Shown: piece after piece, positions 1-9,400 of the stretch
How positions within the stretch are numbered: position 1 is the first letter of the stretch
How the letters are laid out: the number at the start of each line of letters is the position of its first letter
DNA from: a virus
Length of the DNA: 24,008 bases
Virus record (IMG/VR): IMGVR_UViG_3300045741_000043
Location: 1 to 24,008 of that record
Direction: 5' to 3' (one strand)
Notes under the pieces: generated by a model
Seen by the model: only the letters and a program-made list of their open reading frames with translations
Told to the model about the DNA's origin: nothing
Database searches by the model: none
Made by a program: the position numbers and the translations under genes

Positions 1-1
1 G

Positions 2-436
2 CTTTACGGAATGACCACAGGTATCGCGAAGATTACCAAGACATTCATTGGCGGTACTACGCAAGATATTAGTATCGTCACTGCGTTCTCTGGACAGACG
101 GTCTTTGCAGAAACGAAGGATATTGATTTCGGGCAGCCCAATTTTAATAAGTCTTTACACGCATTAACGCTCGGAATTACTCAACGAGGGAATATTAACG
201 ACGTGTCTTTCTACGTCGGTGGAAGGCAGCGACATGAGGATGCTATCACTTGGTATGGGCCATATTCTCTCTCAGGTGGAGATACGCAAATCTGGTTCCA
301 CATTCCGAAGCATCGATACTTCCGCTTCAAGATCATTGACGCGCTTCCAAAAAAGCAGTGGAAGTTGAATCGGATAGAAGCGTACGGTAAAGTGTACAAT
401 GATCAGGCTGGACAGGGACCAAAGAGTCGGACATGA
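2..436 (+). CDS. C-terminal part of a phage structural protein (5' end outside window)
   Basis: The frame is open from the left edge of the window. An ATG lies at position 11, but there is no room for a proper ribosome-binding site before it and the codons upstream (L-Y-G) continue the frame, so I read this as the end of a longer gene. The visible 144 residues are rich in beta-strand-like stretches with aromatic residues (WYGPYSL, QIWFHIPKHRYFRFKI) and end in a Lys/Gly-rich tail. The style fits a tail or head-tail stabilisation protein, but no family is recognised with certainty. The stop overlaps the next start as ATGA (433-436), so it is translationally coupled to the collagen-like fibre gene. 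A complete 141-residue gene starting at 11 is the alternative. Confidence 0.6.
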   Translation, partial: LYGMTTGIAKITKTFIGGTTQDISIVTAFSGQTVFAETKDIDFGQPNFNKSLHALTLGITQRGNINDVSFYVGGRQRHEDAITWYGPYSLSGGDTQIWFHIPKHRYFRFKIIDALPKKQWKLNRIEAYGKVYNDQAGQGPKSRT

Positions 437-1392
437 AAATTCCTGATCCTAACTTCTTTGCTAAGAATGGAAAGAGTTGGGTGGATTGGGCCACTGAGCT
501 GAAAAAGAAGCTTGAAGCGCCGGATGTTAATACTGCGACGATATTGCAGAGTTTTCCGTCAACAGGACTTCCTAGTGCAGAACAGTCGGGTATTCTAATC
601 TTTGAACCTGATGCAAATGCAGTTGTAGTCTCGTACGGAGGAACTTGGAATACGATTGGTGCAGGTGGACCTGGTGGAAATACTTATAACATTTCTTATC
701 AAGCTCTTTTTGAAGATGCTGCCTTTGAGCCTCTAATTATTCCAGGCCCAGCAGGTAATGACGGTGCAGTTGGAGTTGCTGGAGCTGCTGGAGCGCAAGG
801 TGCCGATGGAGCAGATGGTCTTGAAGGAGAGCGTGGATTTCCAGGTAAAGATGGCATAGATGGTGCTCCTGGAATTCTTGGCCCTCAAGGTTTTGATGGA
901 CTAGATGGAATAGATGGCTTTCCAGGTGCCACTGGTGCCAATGGTGTAGATGGAGTTACACTTCAGTATCAAATTATTGAAGAGGTAATTGCAGAACCAC
1001 TGTACATTCCTGGTAGACAAGGCGATACTGGTCCTGGTGGTATTACAAAAGGAACTGCGACTTTAGACTTCGGCGCCTTTCCTGGAGCGTCTGATACATC
1101 AGTAACAGTTACAGGACAGACTGGAATTGGTTCTGGCGCAGCTGTTCAAGTTTGGCTTGCTCCGGCGGCGACGGCAGATCATACCGCAGATGAACACATT
1201 GTAGAGACACTGAATGTCTTTTCTGGTAATGTGATTGCGGGTGCAGGATTTACAATCTACGGTGTCAATTCTTCAAGAACTAATGAGCCTCTGAATTTAT
1301 ATCCTAGAGATATAGTTCGAGCTGGTGGTGTTGGAGGAGTTGGCACAAGGCTTTATGGAAAATGGAACATAGGCTGGAGCTGGAGTAATTAG
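433..1392 (+). CDS. collagen-like repeat virion fibre protein
   Basis: The protein has 319 residues. Residues about 107-175 are a run of Gly-X-Y triplets (for example GPAGNDGAVG, GADGLEGERGFPGKDG, GFDGLDGIDG), the hallmark of collagen-like triple helices that phages use in trimeric fibres. The run is flanked by two related segments (EDAAFEPLIIPG and EEVIAEPLYIPG), and a second short Gly-X-Y stretch follows at about 198-206. The N-terminus (MKIPDPNFFAKNGKSWVDWA) is probably the virion attachment region. The C-terminal 110 residues look like a beta-rich tip. The start overlaps the previous stop as ATGA. The role is inferred as an appendage or tail fibre; receptor binding by the tip is possible but not shown. 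Confidence 0.8.
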   Translation: MKIPDPNFFAKNGKSWVDWATELKKKLEAPDVNTATILQSFPSTGLPSAEQSGILIFEPDANAVVVSYGGTWNTIGAGGPGGNTYNISYQALFEDAAFEPLIIPGPAGNDGAVGVAGAAGAQGADGADGLEGERGFPGKDGIDGAPGILGPQGFDGLDGIDGFPGATGANGVDGVTLQYQIIEEVIAEPLYIPGRQGDTGPGGITKGTATLDFGAFPGASDTSVTVTGQTGIGSGAAVQVWLAPAATADHTADEHIVETLNVFSGNVIAGAGFTIYGVNSSRTNEPLNLYPRDIVRAGGVGGVGTRLYGKWNIGWSWSN

Positions 1393-2055
1393 ATGGCTAT
1401 TCAAATTCAGGGAAATGGTGGTGTAGTTCAAGATGTTGGCGGAACTACATTTAGAGGAGCCAATGTTCACATTAAGCCGTTAGAATATGGTGCATTGGGA
1501 CATTATTCCTTCTCCATTACATTGACAGCTGCGGCAGCACAAGTAGCTAACTCACGCGTACTTGAAATTCGTAACACACACGCTACGAATTTGATTATTC
1601 CGACTCGTCTTACAATGCGCGCTATTCAAACTGCAGCGGGCACAGCGCAGTTCAATGCACTAGATGCGTATAAGTGTACAAGCTTTTCTGCAGTTGATAC
1701 TGTTAATACTGTGACTCCAGTGAGTTCTGTTAAGCGTACTTCGATGGCAGCCTTTCCCGGCGGTGCCGCAGTACGTCATGTGACTATCGCTGGTGCAGCT
1801 GCAGGTATGACTGGTGGTACGCTTACGAAGGATACACAGGCTTTTGCGACGTTAGGCTATAACGTTGCGGCGGCTATTAATACGACTACTATTTGGGGGC
1901 CGACAGAAGCTATACCACAAAATGGTATCTGGGAAGCTCCTTTTGTACTTGTGCAGAATGAAGGAATAATTGTTGAGAATCGCATTCTCAATGTTACTTC
2001 CTATGGTATAACTTGGATTTTGGATTTTGCTTGGGCTGAAGTTACAGCGTTCTAG
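1393..2055 (+). CDS. putative virion protein, 220 aa
   Basis: The gene starts directly after the TAG of the fibre gene; GGAG lies 7 nt before the ATG. The protein is rich in Ala, Thr, Gly and beta-branched residues, with no transmembrane segment, cysteine cluster or enzymatic motif that I can see. Its centre (VLEIRNTHATNLIIPTRLTM) and its position between the collagen-like fibre and another small beta-rich protein suggest a capsid-decorating or tail-fibre-associated structural protein. It shares a general style with the next gene (LEIRNT... versus ILRHIRILNKT...), so the two may be distantly related modules. No family is recognised. Confidence 0.6.
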   Translation: MAIQIQGNGGVVQDVGGTTFRGANVHIKPLEYGALGHYSFSITLTAAAAQVANSRVLEIRNTHATNLIIPTRLTMRAIQTAAGTAQFNALDAYKCTSFSAVDTVNTVTPVSSVKRTSMAAFPGGAAVRHVTIAGAAAGMTGGTLTKDTQAFATLGYNVAAAINTTTIWGPTEAIPQNGIWEAPFVLVQNEGIIVENRILNVTSYGITWILDFAWAEVTAF

Positions 2056-2064
2056 GAGGTTAAA

Positions 2065-2436
2065 GTGGCAGCAAATAGACTCTTTACTTTTGGTCCTATA
2101 GCGTTGACAAATACGCTGACGACCAATATTCTCAACGGTGCAGTTACGTCGTTAGCTGGTCCAGTGGGATTAACACTTCCACAACCGATTCTGATTCTGC
2201 GACATATCAGAATCCTGAATAAGACTGCTAGTGCAGCGAATTTTTCGCTTTGGCTCGGTCTTACTGGTGCCAATACTGCAGGTACTGAATTTATCGGGAC
2301 TGGACAGAATGTAGCAGCAAACTCAGCATTTGACTGGTACGGTCTTGTTCAACTCGCTAGTACGCAGTTCCTTGTTGGTGGTGCTAGTGCAAACACGACT
2401 CTGACTTTCCATGCTGAAGGCGAGATAGGGTTCTAA
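2065..2436 (+). CDS. putative small virion protein, 123 aa
   Basis: The start is GTG at 2065, chosen because TAGGAGGTTAAA gives a strong Shine-Dalgarno five bases upstream and no nearby ATG is in frame. The 123 residues (AANRLFTFGPIALTNTLTTNILNG...) are Ala/Thr/Asn/Leu-rich with alternating hydrophobic pattern, like a single beta-sandwich domain. There are no catalytic motifs and no membrane segment. It lies 9 nt after the previous gene in the late operon. It is probably a minor structural or decoration protein, with function inferred from context only. Confidence 0.6.
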   Translation: MAANRLFTFGPIALTNTLTTNILNGAVTSLAGPVGLTLPQPILILRHIRILNKTASAANFSLWLGLTGANTAGTEFIGTGQNVAANSAFDWYGLVQLASTQFLVGGASANTTLTFHAEGEIGF

Positions 2437-2438
2437 TC

Positions 2439-2699
2439 ATGGATGTTTATTCATCTGTCTCTGCGGGTGTTATTGTACTTGCGCTTGGAGTCGCAGTTAT
2501 ACTGCCCAAACCGAAGCCACCAGAAATTGAACAGAAAGTTGAAACACCTCCGCTACCGAAGAACGAGCAGCAGATTGTGAATGAACCAAAATCTGATGCA
2601 AAACGCGCAGAAGAGCTTGAGTATATCTTGAAACACTTGAAAGAACAGACGGCTAGGATAGATGCAAAACTTGCAGCTAAAGTGGAGGGACAGCCGTGA
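2439..2699 (+). CDS. small membrane protein with N-terminal anchor and charged helix
   Basis: The protein has 86 residues. Residues 5-22 (SSVSAGVIVLALGVAVIL) form one predicted transmembrane segment. A Pro-rich linker (PKPKPPEIEQ) follows, then a Lys/Glu-rich helical stretch (residues 50-80) likely to form a coiled coil. This layout, a short N-terminal anchor and an extended soluble tail, is that of an inner-membrane spanin or a virion membrane-associated protein. It begins a cluster of four small membrane or lipoprotein genes, and the stop overlaps the next GTG start (GTGA), so translation is coupled. The lysis role is inferred. Confidence 0.55.
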   Translation: MDVYSSVSAGVIVLALGVAVILPKPKPPEIEQKVETPPLPKNEQQIVNEPKSDAKRAEELEYILKHLKEQTARIDAKLAAKVEGQP

Positions 2700-2917
2700 A
2701 CTTGGATAAGTGGATTGGACCGACGCTGATTATTGCGATTGCGGCGGCTCTAATCTCAGTCGGCGCATTATACGCCAGAGTTGATGCGCTTGAAAGCGCC
2801 AATCGATCAGACGATGACATTAAACGTCGTCTGGCAACTGTCGAAGGTCTTGTCGTAGGAGTAGATCATGACCTAGATAGAATTGAAAAGAAAGTAGACA
2901 CATTAAAGGAGAGATGA
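2696..2917 (+). CDS. small membrane protein with coiled coil (i-spanin- or holin-accessory-like)
   Basis: The start is GTG at 2696, overlapping the previous stop (GTGA), with GGAGG seven bases upstream. Of 73 residues, 7-27 (IGPTLIIAIAAALISVGALYA) form a transmembrane helix. The rest is a heptad-patterned helix (VDALESANRS..., VEGLVVGVDHDLDRIEKKVDTLKER) likely to make a coiled coil. A single N-terminal anchor plus coiled coil is typical of inner-membrane spanin subunits and of several holin-cassette accessory proteins. A lipoprotein gene follows two genes downstream, consistent with a two-component spanin. The exact function is not certain. Confidence 0.55.
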   Translation: MNLDKWIGPTLIIAIAAALISVGALYARVDALESANRSDDDIKRRLATVEGLVVGVDHDLDRIEKKVDTLKER

Positions 2918-2918
2918 G

Positions 2919-3146
2919 ATGTTGAATATCTGGACTAAACTTCAAGGTTGGAAAGTACATGGTGTAGCCTGGTCATGGATCGCAGGCTGTATCCTGGAGA
3001 AGGTTCTCGGTATTCCGATTGAGGGTTTCGATCCTGGAGCGGACTGGCTTAATACTGTATTCATTGCACTTGGTGTTTCCGCTGGCCGCAGTACGATCGC
3101 CAGTGTAGTACAAATGATCCTGGATGGAATGGAGAAAAAAGCATGA
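2919..3146 (+). CDS. putative holin-like membrane protein, 75 aa
   Basis: GGAG lies 7 nt before the ATG, one base after the previous stop. The 75 residues contain two moderately hydrophobic stretches, about 17-33 (AWSWIAGCILEKVLGIP) and 45-69 (NTVFIALGVSAGRSTIASVVQMIL), separated by a short acidic turn, and end in a basic tail (EKKA). Small size, two membrane segments and the position between a membrane coiled-coil protein and a lipoprotein suggest a class II-like holin. No family is recognised, and no endolysin gene is visible in this window. Its stop overlaps the next start (ATGA). Confidence 0.45.
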   Translation: MLNIWTKLQGWKVHGVAWSWIAGCILEKVLGIPIEGFDPGADWLNTVFIALGVSAGRSTIASVVQMILDGMEKKA

Positions 3147-3511
3147 AAATTTACGGAGCACTTTTAATTAGTACTCTTGCGCTCACAGGCTGTGCCTCGT
3201 GGGGTAAACAAACACTTGGAGAGACGAGGAAAAATGCGAAGCTGGTGTTGATGGCCTATGAGACGGCTCAAGAGGGTATCATATTCTACGGCCATCTACC
3301 GGATTGTGCGCCAACAGCACCGAAATTCTGCCGTGATAAAGAAGTCTGGACGAGAATTCAGATTTATAATAAACTGGCAACGAATGCAATTCAGGCGGCT
3401 GAACCTGTGCTGAATGGTGAACAAGTGGATGCTGGTGAGATCATCGCAGCGTACAATGCTATTTCAACTGTTAAATCTGCGTATGCAGAAGCGATGGGGA
3501 AACTCAAATGA
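3143..3511 (+). CDS. lipoprotein (possible outer-membrane spanin)
   Basis: The start overlaps the previous stop (ATGA), with GGAG eight bases upstream. Residues 1-17 form a short signal peptide ending in the lipobox LTGC (ISTLALTGC), so Cys17 should be lipidated and the mature protein attached to a membrane. The mature part (about 105 residues) is mainly helical with two further cysteines (DCAPTAPKFC) in a Pro-rich segment. Outer-membrane spanins are small phage lipoproteins encoded beside an inner-membrane partner, which matches the neighbours, but at 122 residues it is long for that role. The lipoprotein call is strong; the spanin role is inferred. Confidence 0.6.
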   Translation: MKIYGALLISTLALTGCASWGKQTLGETRKNAKLVLMAYETAQEGIIFYGHLPDCAPTAPKFCRDKEVWTRIQIYNKLATNAIQAAEPVLNGEQVDAGEIIAAYNAISTVKSAYAEAMGKLK

Positions 3512-3717
3512 CAATCGCAGCGGCAATGTTAATTTTGCAGGAGATCATCGACAATCTTCCTGCAGCGATTTCGACAGGCGAAGAAGTGATCAAACTGGTC
3601 AATCAATGCTGGAATGCGCTACAAGAACGCATTAAAGGGACTGAAGTAACGCCAGAGGAAATCTCGAAGATTGTCTCCGAAATCGTAGCTAATACGAAGA
3701 TCATCGACTCACTATAA
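3508..3717 (+). CDS. small helical protein of unknown function, 69 aa
   Basis: The ATG overlaps the previous stop (ATGA at 3508-3511). The 69 residues are almost entirely amphipathic helix (MLILQEIIDNLPAAISTGEEVIKLVNQCWNAL...), followed by a TPEEISKIVSEIVANTKII segment. No membrane span is clear and no motif is recognised. The stop overlaps the next start as TAATG (3715-3719), so it is translationally coupled on both sides. It may belong with the preceding membrane and lipoprotein genes, but the sequence alone does not show a function. Confidence 0.5.
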   Translation: MTIAAAMLILQEIIDNLPAAISTGEEVIKLVNQCWNALQERIKGTEVTPEEISKIVSEIVANTKIIDSL

Positions 3718-4115
3718 TGCAACTGATATACTTACCAGTACTGAGAACCGCAGACTTCGAGGCCATTAAACTGGGCCTCGAAGTATCACATTCGACGAAG
3801 CCTTTCGATGTGTTCTTAGAGGAACTATACAATAACTTGTACCAAGTCTGGAGACTTAGAGGAGCTGATACTGAAATTCTAATCATTACCTCTATCAACG
3901 ATGAGAAACACTGGAAAGAACTCTGGCTGTTTCTCATCGTTGGCAGAGGCTGGATTGGGCATCTTAAGGAAATTGAGAAAGAGCTACATGAGATTGCACG
4001 CTTAAAAGGCTGTAAATATCTCAGTGGTCTTGCAACTTCTCCAGGACTTGAAAGAGCATATACCCATTTCGGCGCTAAAAAAGTTGGCACAGTATTTCAG
4101 AAGGAGGTCTTCTAG
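3717..4115 (+). CDS. GNAT-like acetyltransferase-fold protein
   Basis: The 132 residues start at the ATG in a TAATG overlap. The C-terminal part (LKEIEKELHEIARLKGCKYLSGLATSPGLERAYTHFGAKKVGTVFQKEV) has the classic end of a GNAT fold: a helix followed by GCKYL, then an LERAY..FGAKK motif like the R-x-Y-x-x-x-G-F element of N-acetyltransferases. The N-terminal acetyl-CoA-loop signature Q/R-x-x-G-x-G/A is not clear (the sequence is IVGRGWIGHLKEIE), so the enzyme may be divergent or inactive. Many tailed phages carry such a small GNAT-like protein beside the internal virion genes; its role there is unknown. The next gene starts at a TAGTG overlap. Confidence 0.5.
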   Translation: MQLIYLPVLRTADFEAIKLGLEVSHSTKPFDVFLEELYNNLYQVWRLRGADTEILIITSINDEKHWKELWLFLIVGRGWIGHLKEIEKELHEIARLKGCKYLSGLATSPGLERAYTHFGAKKVGTVFQKEVF

Positions 4116-5062
4116 TGGGTGGTTCTAAGACGACGCAAACGCAGGAAGCCTGGGCTCCAGCAGTACCGGGATTGAAGAAGGCCATTGGATATACCTCTGA
4201 TTGGTATAACGATCCTTCACAGCATCCAGTGTACTCTGGACGGTTTACGCCTGAGAATGACCCAAGACGGAGTGAAGCAATTGCTGGCACAACTGACCTT
4301 GCGAACAATCTTAAGAGTTCAAATTTCGGCGGCGCTTATAGTGATGCTGCTAGCCATTTCGCTCAGTATCTAGCGGGACGAACGCCAGGGGTTCAGAGTT
4401 TCGCAAACTATGATCCGAGCGGAGTTCGGAGTGTAGTCGATACTCTTGTTCGCCCGATGACGCAGAAATTCCAGCAAGAGACTTTGCCTAGTATTTATGA
4501 TAATCTGGATCGCTCTGGTGCTGCGCATAATTCACGCGCGGCAATTCCGCTTGCTGATGCATCAGAACAGTATGGCCGTGGTATCTCCGATACTGCAACG
4601 CAGTTTGCGTATAATGACTTCACGCATATGGCAGATCAAGGGCAGCAGCTTGATGAGTTCTTGCTTGGAAATCTTCCGGCAATGCAAGCTGCAGGAGTGT
4701 CTTTGCAAGACACTCCGAATAAGATGCTGGATTTCGCTGGACAGCAACAACAGAGTTTACAGGGAAATGAAATTCAGAATGCGCTGTTGGGTAATCAGTA
4801 TGCACGTGACGTCCCCTATCAGGATTTGTCCAGATATATTAATGCGATGATTTCTCTGGGCTCCACTGGTGGAACTACGACAACCGTGCAGCAAACTGAT
4901 CCGATTGCTACGGCGCTTCAAGTTGCTGGTGGCCTCGGTGCAGCGTATTTGTCGGGTGGAACTAGCCTTCTTGGCGGCCTCGGTGGTGGCGGCGGCGGAG
5001 CGAACGTCCCTGCTACGGCGGCGAATAGACCGGCTCCACAGCTCTTGCCTGGAGGATACTAA
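4115..5062 (+). CDS. virion-associated protein, 315 aa
   Basis: The start is GTG, overlapping the previous stop (TAGTG), with AAGGAGG seven bases upstream. The N-terminus (GGSKTTQTQEAWAPAVPGLKKAIGY) resembles a class of phage minor virion proteins that begin with a Thr/Gln stretch followed by a W-x-P-x-x-P motif. The middle is Gln/Ala-rich and helical. The C-terminus is a low-complexity Gly-rich tail (GLGGGGGGAN) ending in a Pro-rich segment. No enzymatic motif is seen. It sits directly before two large virion genes and is probably a tail or internal virion component, by context. Confidence 0.6.
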   Translation: MGGSKTTQTQEAWAPAVPGLKKAIGYTSDWYNDPSQHPVYSGRFTPENDPRRSEAIAGTTDLANNLKSSNFGGAYSDAASHFAQYLAGRTPGVQSFANYDPSGVRSVVDTLVRPMTQKFQQETLPSIYDNLDRSGAAHNSRAAIPLADASEQYGRGISDTATQFAYNDFTHMADQGQQLDEFLLGNLPAMQAAGVSLQDTPNKMLDFAGQQQQSLQGNEIQNALLGNQYARDVPYQDLSRYINAMISLGSTGGTTTTVQQTDPIATALQVAGGLGAAYLSGGTSLLGGLGGGGGGANVPATAANRPAPQLLPGGY

Positions 5063-5065
5063 GTC

Positions 5066-6418
5066 ATGGCCCAATCTGTTCCGCTTCAAGTTCCAGTGCC
5101 TAAGTACGGACCTTATGCTGATTGGGCAACAAGGAGTAAGTATGAAAATGACCCTAATCGAACAACTCCAGATTATGAGACTTTCCATAATCACTTGGCT
5201 GCAGTCATTGACCAGATGCATAAACTTGGGACTCCTTACCCTGACTCGCCCAATTGGGATGCTAATGACAAAACTCCTGCTTATGGTCCTGGCTGGGAGC
5301 AGATGCTTGGCTTTGGAGCTAATACCGCCGCTGCTGCTGCTGTTGGGCTTGGCAATCTCGTGGCTATTCCTGCTGCTGGTGCTCTTGATTTCGCTAATGA
5401 TGCTGGTAATTGGTTGGATTATGGAAATCCTAAGCCAAAGCAAACAAGTGCTGACATCGCAAATCCGAAAGCTCCGCCTAAGGCTCCAGGCATTGCACCA
5501 AATCCTTATGCCGGATTAGGTCTAGATAAAAAGTATGATATTCCTGGAATTGGTCCACTCCCAGATATGCCAGGGCATACGGTACTTCCAACTTATAATC
5601 CGGATTATACTAAAGCGGATGAACTTATAGCTGCTGCTCGACCGAAGCTTGATACTTCTGCGTTCCCAGATCAGTTGAGGACTGGAGCTGCTCAGGGGTT
5701 GGCACAGGCAGCGGGACAGATTGATAATAAACAAGGCTGGGGACAGGCGTTAGGTCAATTAGTCTCTGGCTTCGCGCAAGGATTGACTGGAACGAAGAAA
5801 GCGCAAGATGATTTGAAGCTGCAACAGGAACAGAAGCTGGAGCAATTTAATCTGCTTCAGGCTGGCGTACAGAGTGATCGCGCTGAGGCACTAGCGAAAG
5901 CGAAGGTAGACCAGGCACGAGTGCAAGCTGAAGTTACGCGGATGGAATATGCAACTGCGATGGAGCGTTATGCACTCTTGCAACCGAATGTGCAGACACT
6001 TGGTGATGGCTCAATCGTTTCTATTACTCGCGATCCTAAGAGTGGTGCGGCGACTGTTCAGCGGTACGGACAAGAAGATGCACTGAAACTTGCAATGGCA
6101 CTGGCACAAGCTAAGGATGTAAAATCGGCGGAGCATACATTTGCAAGTGAGTTGCGTACTCGTGGACCTATGGCGGCATCTATGGGCTATATTGCGAATA
6201 AAGCTATGCAAGAACCCGGTAGTATGGAGTTTCTTATTCCATCTGATAAGGTTGAAGCTTATCGTACTGAAATGGCTGATCAGATGGCACAAACTGCAGG
6301 ACTAAGTGGAACTGCACAGCTTGAAGCAGTACGTGGAATTCGGAATAAGCTATTAATGAAATACATCTTAACTGATCCTGAAGGTCGTAAGAATTTCAAC
6401 GCCTATATGACGCAGTGA
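5066..6418 (+). CDS. putative internal virion protein, 450 aa
   Basis: GGAGG lies ten bases before the ATG. The N-terminal half is Pro/Ala/Asp-rich and low complexity, with a hydrophobic Ala run near residues 83-105 (TAAAAAVGLGNLVAIPAAGA). Residues about 210-310 are Gln/Ala/Glu-rich helix with heptad character (KKAQDDLKLQQEQKLEQFNLLQ), a likely coiled coil. The C-terminal 140 residues are helical. The long helical, Gln-rich composition and the position before a giant protein are typical of podovirus internal (ejection) proteins. No lysozyme or other enzymatic motif is seen. Ejection into the host is inferred. Confidence 0.55.
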   Translation: MAQSVPLQVPVPKYGPYADWATRSKYENDPNRTTPDYETFHNHLAAVIDQMHKLGTPYPDSPNWDANDKTPAYGPGWEQMLGFGANTAAAAAVGLGNLVAIPAAGALDFANDAGNWLDYGNPKPKQTSADIANPKAPPKAPGIAPNPYAGLGLDKKYDIPGIGPLPDMPGHTVLPTYNPDYTKADELIAAARPKLDTSAFPDQLRTGAAQGLAQAAGQIDNKQGWGQALGQLVSGFAQGLTGTKKAQDDLKLQQEQKLEQFNLLQAGVQSDRAEALAKAKVDQARVQAEVTRMEYATAMERYALLQPNVQTLGDGSIVSITRDPKSGAATVQRYGQEDALKLAMALAQAKDVKSAEHTFASELRTRGPMAASMGYIANKAMQEPGSMEFLIPSDKVEAYRTEMADQMAQTAGLSGTAQLEAVRGIRNKLLMKYILTDPEGRKNFNAYMTQ

Positions 6419-6422
6419 GATC

Positions 6423-9400
6423 ATGGCAGAGAACCCCTATACATTGCCTAATACTGTCTTCGCGGATACTGTGCAAAGGCCGCCAGAGCAGCAATCTCGA
6501 CTATCGAATGGCTTCAATCCTATTGATTGGGGCCAAGCGCTGGTACGTGCCGGTGCAGAGGATACGCTGAATGTCTTTGGTATTGATAAGTCGCCACAGA
6601 CGATTCAGTTTGAGAAAGACAATCCACTGGCAAGTCTCGCAGCGAGTTTCGTTGGTGGAGGTATTCCGTACGTAGGCTGGTATAAAGCGTCAAAGAGGAT
6701 TAAGCAGTTTGACTCTCTTTTAGAGGGAATTAGTGCCGCACGTGCTACTGGACCAATCGTGCAGGGGACGATACGCGAGGCAGCGAGATTCGCTCCACTC
6801 GAAGCTGCACGCTTTATGTCTACGGCAGTTAATAATCCAGATCGACTGCCGGAAATTGCTGGCTCTGCAGCACTCGACACTGCACTTGGCGGTGCCTTTG
6901 GTGCTCTTGGCGGTATCGGTGAGTCCTATGGTTCTGTTGCAAAGCAAATTAAAGACCTGGCTCCGAATGTAAATCTTCGAGACCCGTGGACGCTTCAGCT
7001 TAGAACTTTGCGAGACGCACTCTTAGGCGGCCAAATTGCTCCTGAACGCGCGGCTGAAGCTCAGACCTGGATTAACAGGATGAGCAAAGTTGTTCTGACG
7101 GAACAACTGCCAGAGGATCGTAAGTATATTACTTCAGTTTACAATGACACTGGTGCCGGAGGAGCACAAGCGACTGAGAAAGCAAACTGGCTTAATAACT
7201 TCTTTAAGCCGAGACAGCATAAGAATTTGGCTGTCCGAATGCTTACTGTGGCGGATGAAAAGAGTCCATTAGGATATAACTCACAGGAAGCTGTGGACTC
7301 GAGACTTGCTTCACTACCAGATGGTGCAACTGCGTATATGCAATTCCCGAGAGTCCTAGAAGTTCGTGCTGCTGGCGAAGGCGGTGTAGAGTACTTGCAT
7401 GGTCGTATCTCGCAGAACATGACGCAGATTGCGAAGGACACATATCTGACCAGAGAGGGAGACTCTGGACTTTTCGTGATGATGAAGAAGATTAAAACTG
7501 GAGGATCGCGTGAAGCGGTTCCGCTTCAGTTCCCGAGAAGTCAGACTGGTTCGACTGATGAGTACTTGGTCTTTAAGACTGATAATCCTGGCTTCTTTGT
7601 GAAACGTGCTCAGGCTTGGCAGGATCGGCAGATCGCAAAGAGTGCCTGGTATGACCAAGGCGCTATGCAGAATATTCAGTATGCGGATAATACATCTGGA
7701 AAGTTTATCCAGAATACTATGGAACAGATGACGCTGCGGAATTTCTATGACGATCTTAGCAAGGCTAAGACGGATGAGGAGTTCACGAGTCGTATGCTTG
7801 GAAAGGTGGGCTTGAAGCCATCCGAAAAGCTGAGTGATGCAGCACGAGGCATTTATTCTTTTATGAAGGAATATTTCTCTCCGCTACAATTCCAATTCTC
7901 TGGTCCCGGAGGCACCATCGCCAGGTATGTTCTCGGTGTTACAAAGCCGACATACGATCGCGCTAATTGGGTTGCCGAGGATATGGTTTATGGTAAGCCG
8001 ATTTCTCCGCAAGGTCGGAACTTGGTCGTCTCGAACTTCTTCCAAGGTGCTCGTGATCGGCACGGTGATGCGCTGATGCCGCTCATCGAGCGTTTGGATG
8101 GCAAGGATCGACAGAAGCTTCTTGAAGTAATGGGTGGTGGTTGGAGTTCAGAGGTCATTAATAATGCTCATATCAAAGGAGACATCTCGGATAATTTGAA
8201 ATCTCTCTTGTCTCGCCTGGACTCGCAAGATACTGCACAGATGACTGAACTAATGCAAGCTCAGATGAATGCGGGATTGACTAAGAGTGTGCCACTGAAG
8301 GGCCACTTAATGCTTTCTCGCATGTGGGATGGAGATATTCGACTCCGTATTCGTGGAGAAAAAGGCGAGACCGTTTACATGGTCGGCTCAAAGAGCCGTG
8401 GCCAGGCCATAGCGGATGCCGATGCTATTATCAAAACTGCTGGACAAGAAGGTAAGTGGACTTACGATAAGAGCGCACAATGGACTCCTGATCTATTCTT
8501 GCGGGGAACAGACTCTGGAAAGAATGACCTCGCTGAACTTGCGGGCATAGATTTCGGTTCTGTCTCGTACCGCAAAGCGGCGGCTGCCATGGAAAAACGG
8601 ATCAGAGATGTCTACCGTCCTACTACGCTCAAGGAGCGTCTCGGGGTAGAAGGATACTCTATGGATATGTCCGACAAAGCAATCGCCGGACGAATCTTCA
8701 AGCATGCGCAGCAAATCCAAACACATATCGCGGATATTAATATCTCGAATCTCTTACAGCGTGAAGCGATGATGCTGGCGGATCAAAACCCTGGTATGCA
8801 TCGTCAGGTAATGGAACGCATCGGCATGATGCGCGGACAAGCTGGCATTGGCAGTGAAATGCAGAATGCCATTGTCGATAGAGTACTTGGTCCCTATCTC
8901 GGAAAAAATAGTGCAACAAAAATTGTAGGAGCACTGAACACTACCCAGCATAATCTCCAGCTTGGCATGGGTAACATCATGTACCCTATTGTTAACATGA
9001 TGCAGTTTGTTCAAACTGTGCTCCCACACGTTGCGTTCGTAGCGACTGCTGATGCGCGCTCGCTAGCCGAGCACTACAATTCCTTGATAGTCCCCGGTGC
9101 GGATGGCTTTGCGCGCGGGACTGTGCACTGGCTGGACCCAATAAAGCTGACATACAAAGGCTTTAGGATTATGTCGTCTCCTTCTGGCGCGGATCGTGGC
9201 CTTTTCAATCGAGCGGTTGAAGAGGGTATCTTCGCTCCAAAGCTTGTTGAAGAGCATATCGGGGTGAACGCTCAGTTTAAGCAGCGGCTCGGTAGTTTGC
9301 TTCAGGAGAAAGGTGGCTTTGTAAAGTTCATCCAGTATCTCTCTGAGTGGCTCCCCAATAAGAGTGAGCAATTCTCCCGTCTCCATAGCTTTACGACAGG

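Noticed and set aside
4757-5443. Long minus-strand ORF of 228 residues
   Set aside because: It is a shadow of two well-supported + strand genes, has an odd Ser/Arg/Ile-rich composition and no Shine-Dalgarno.
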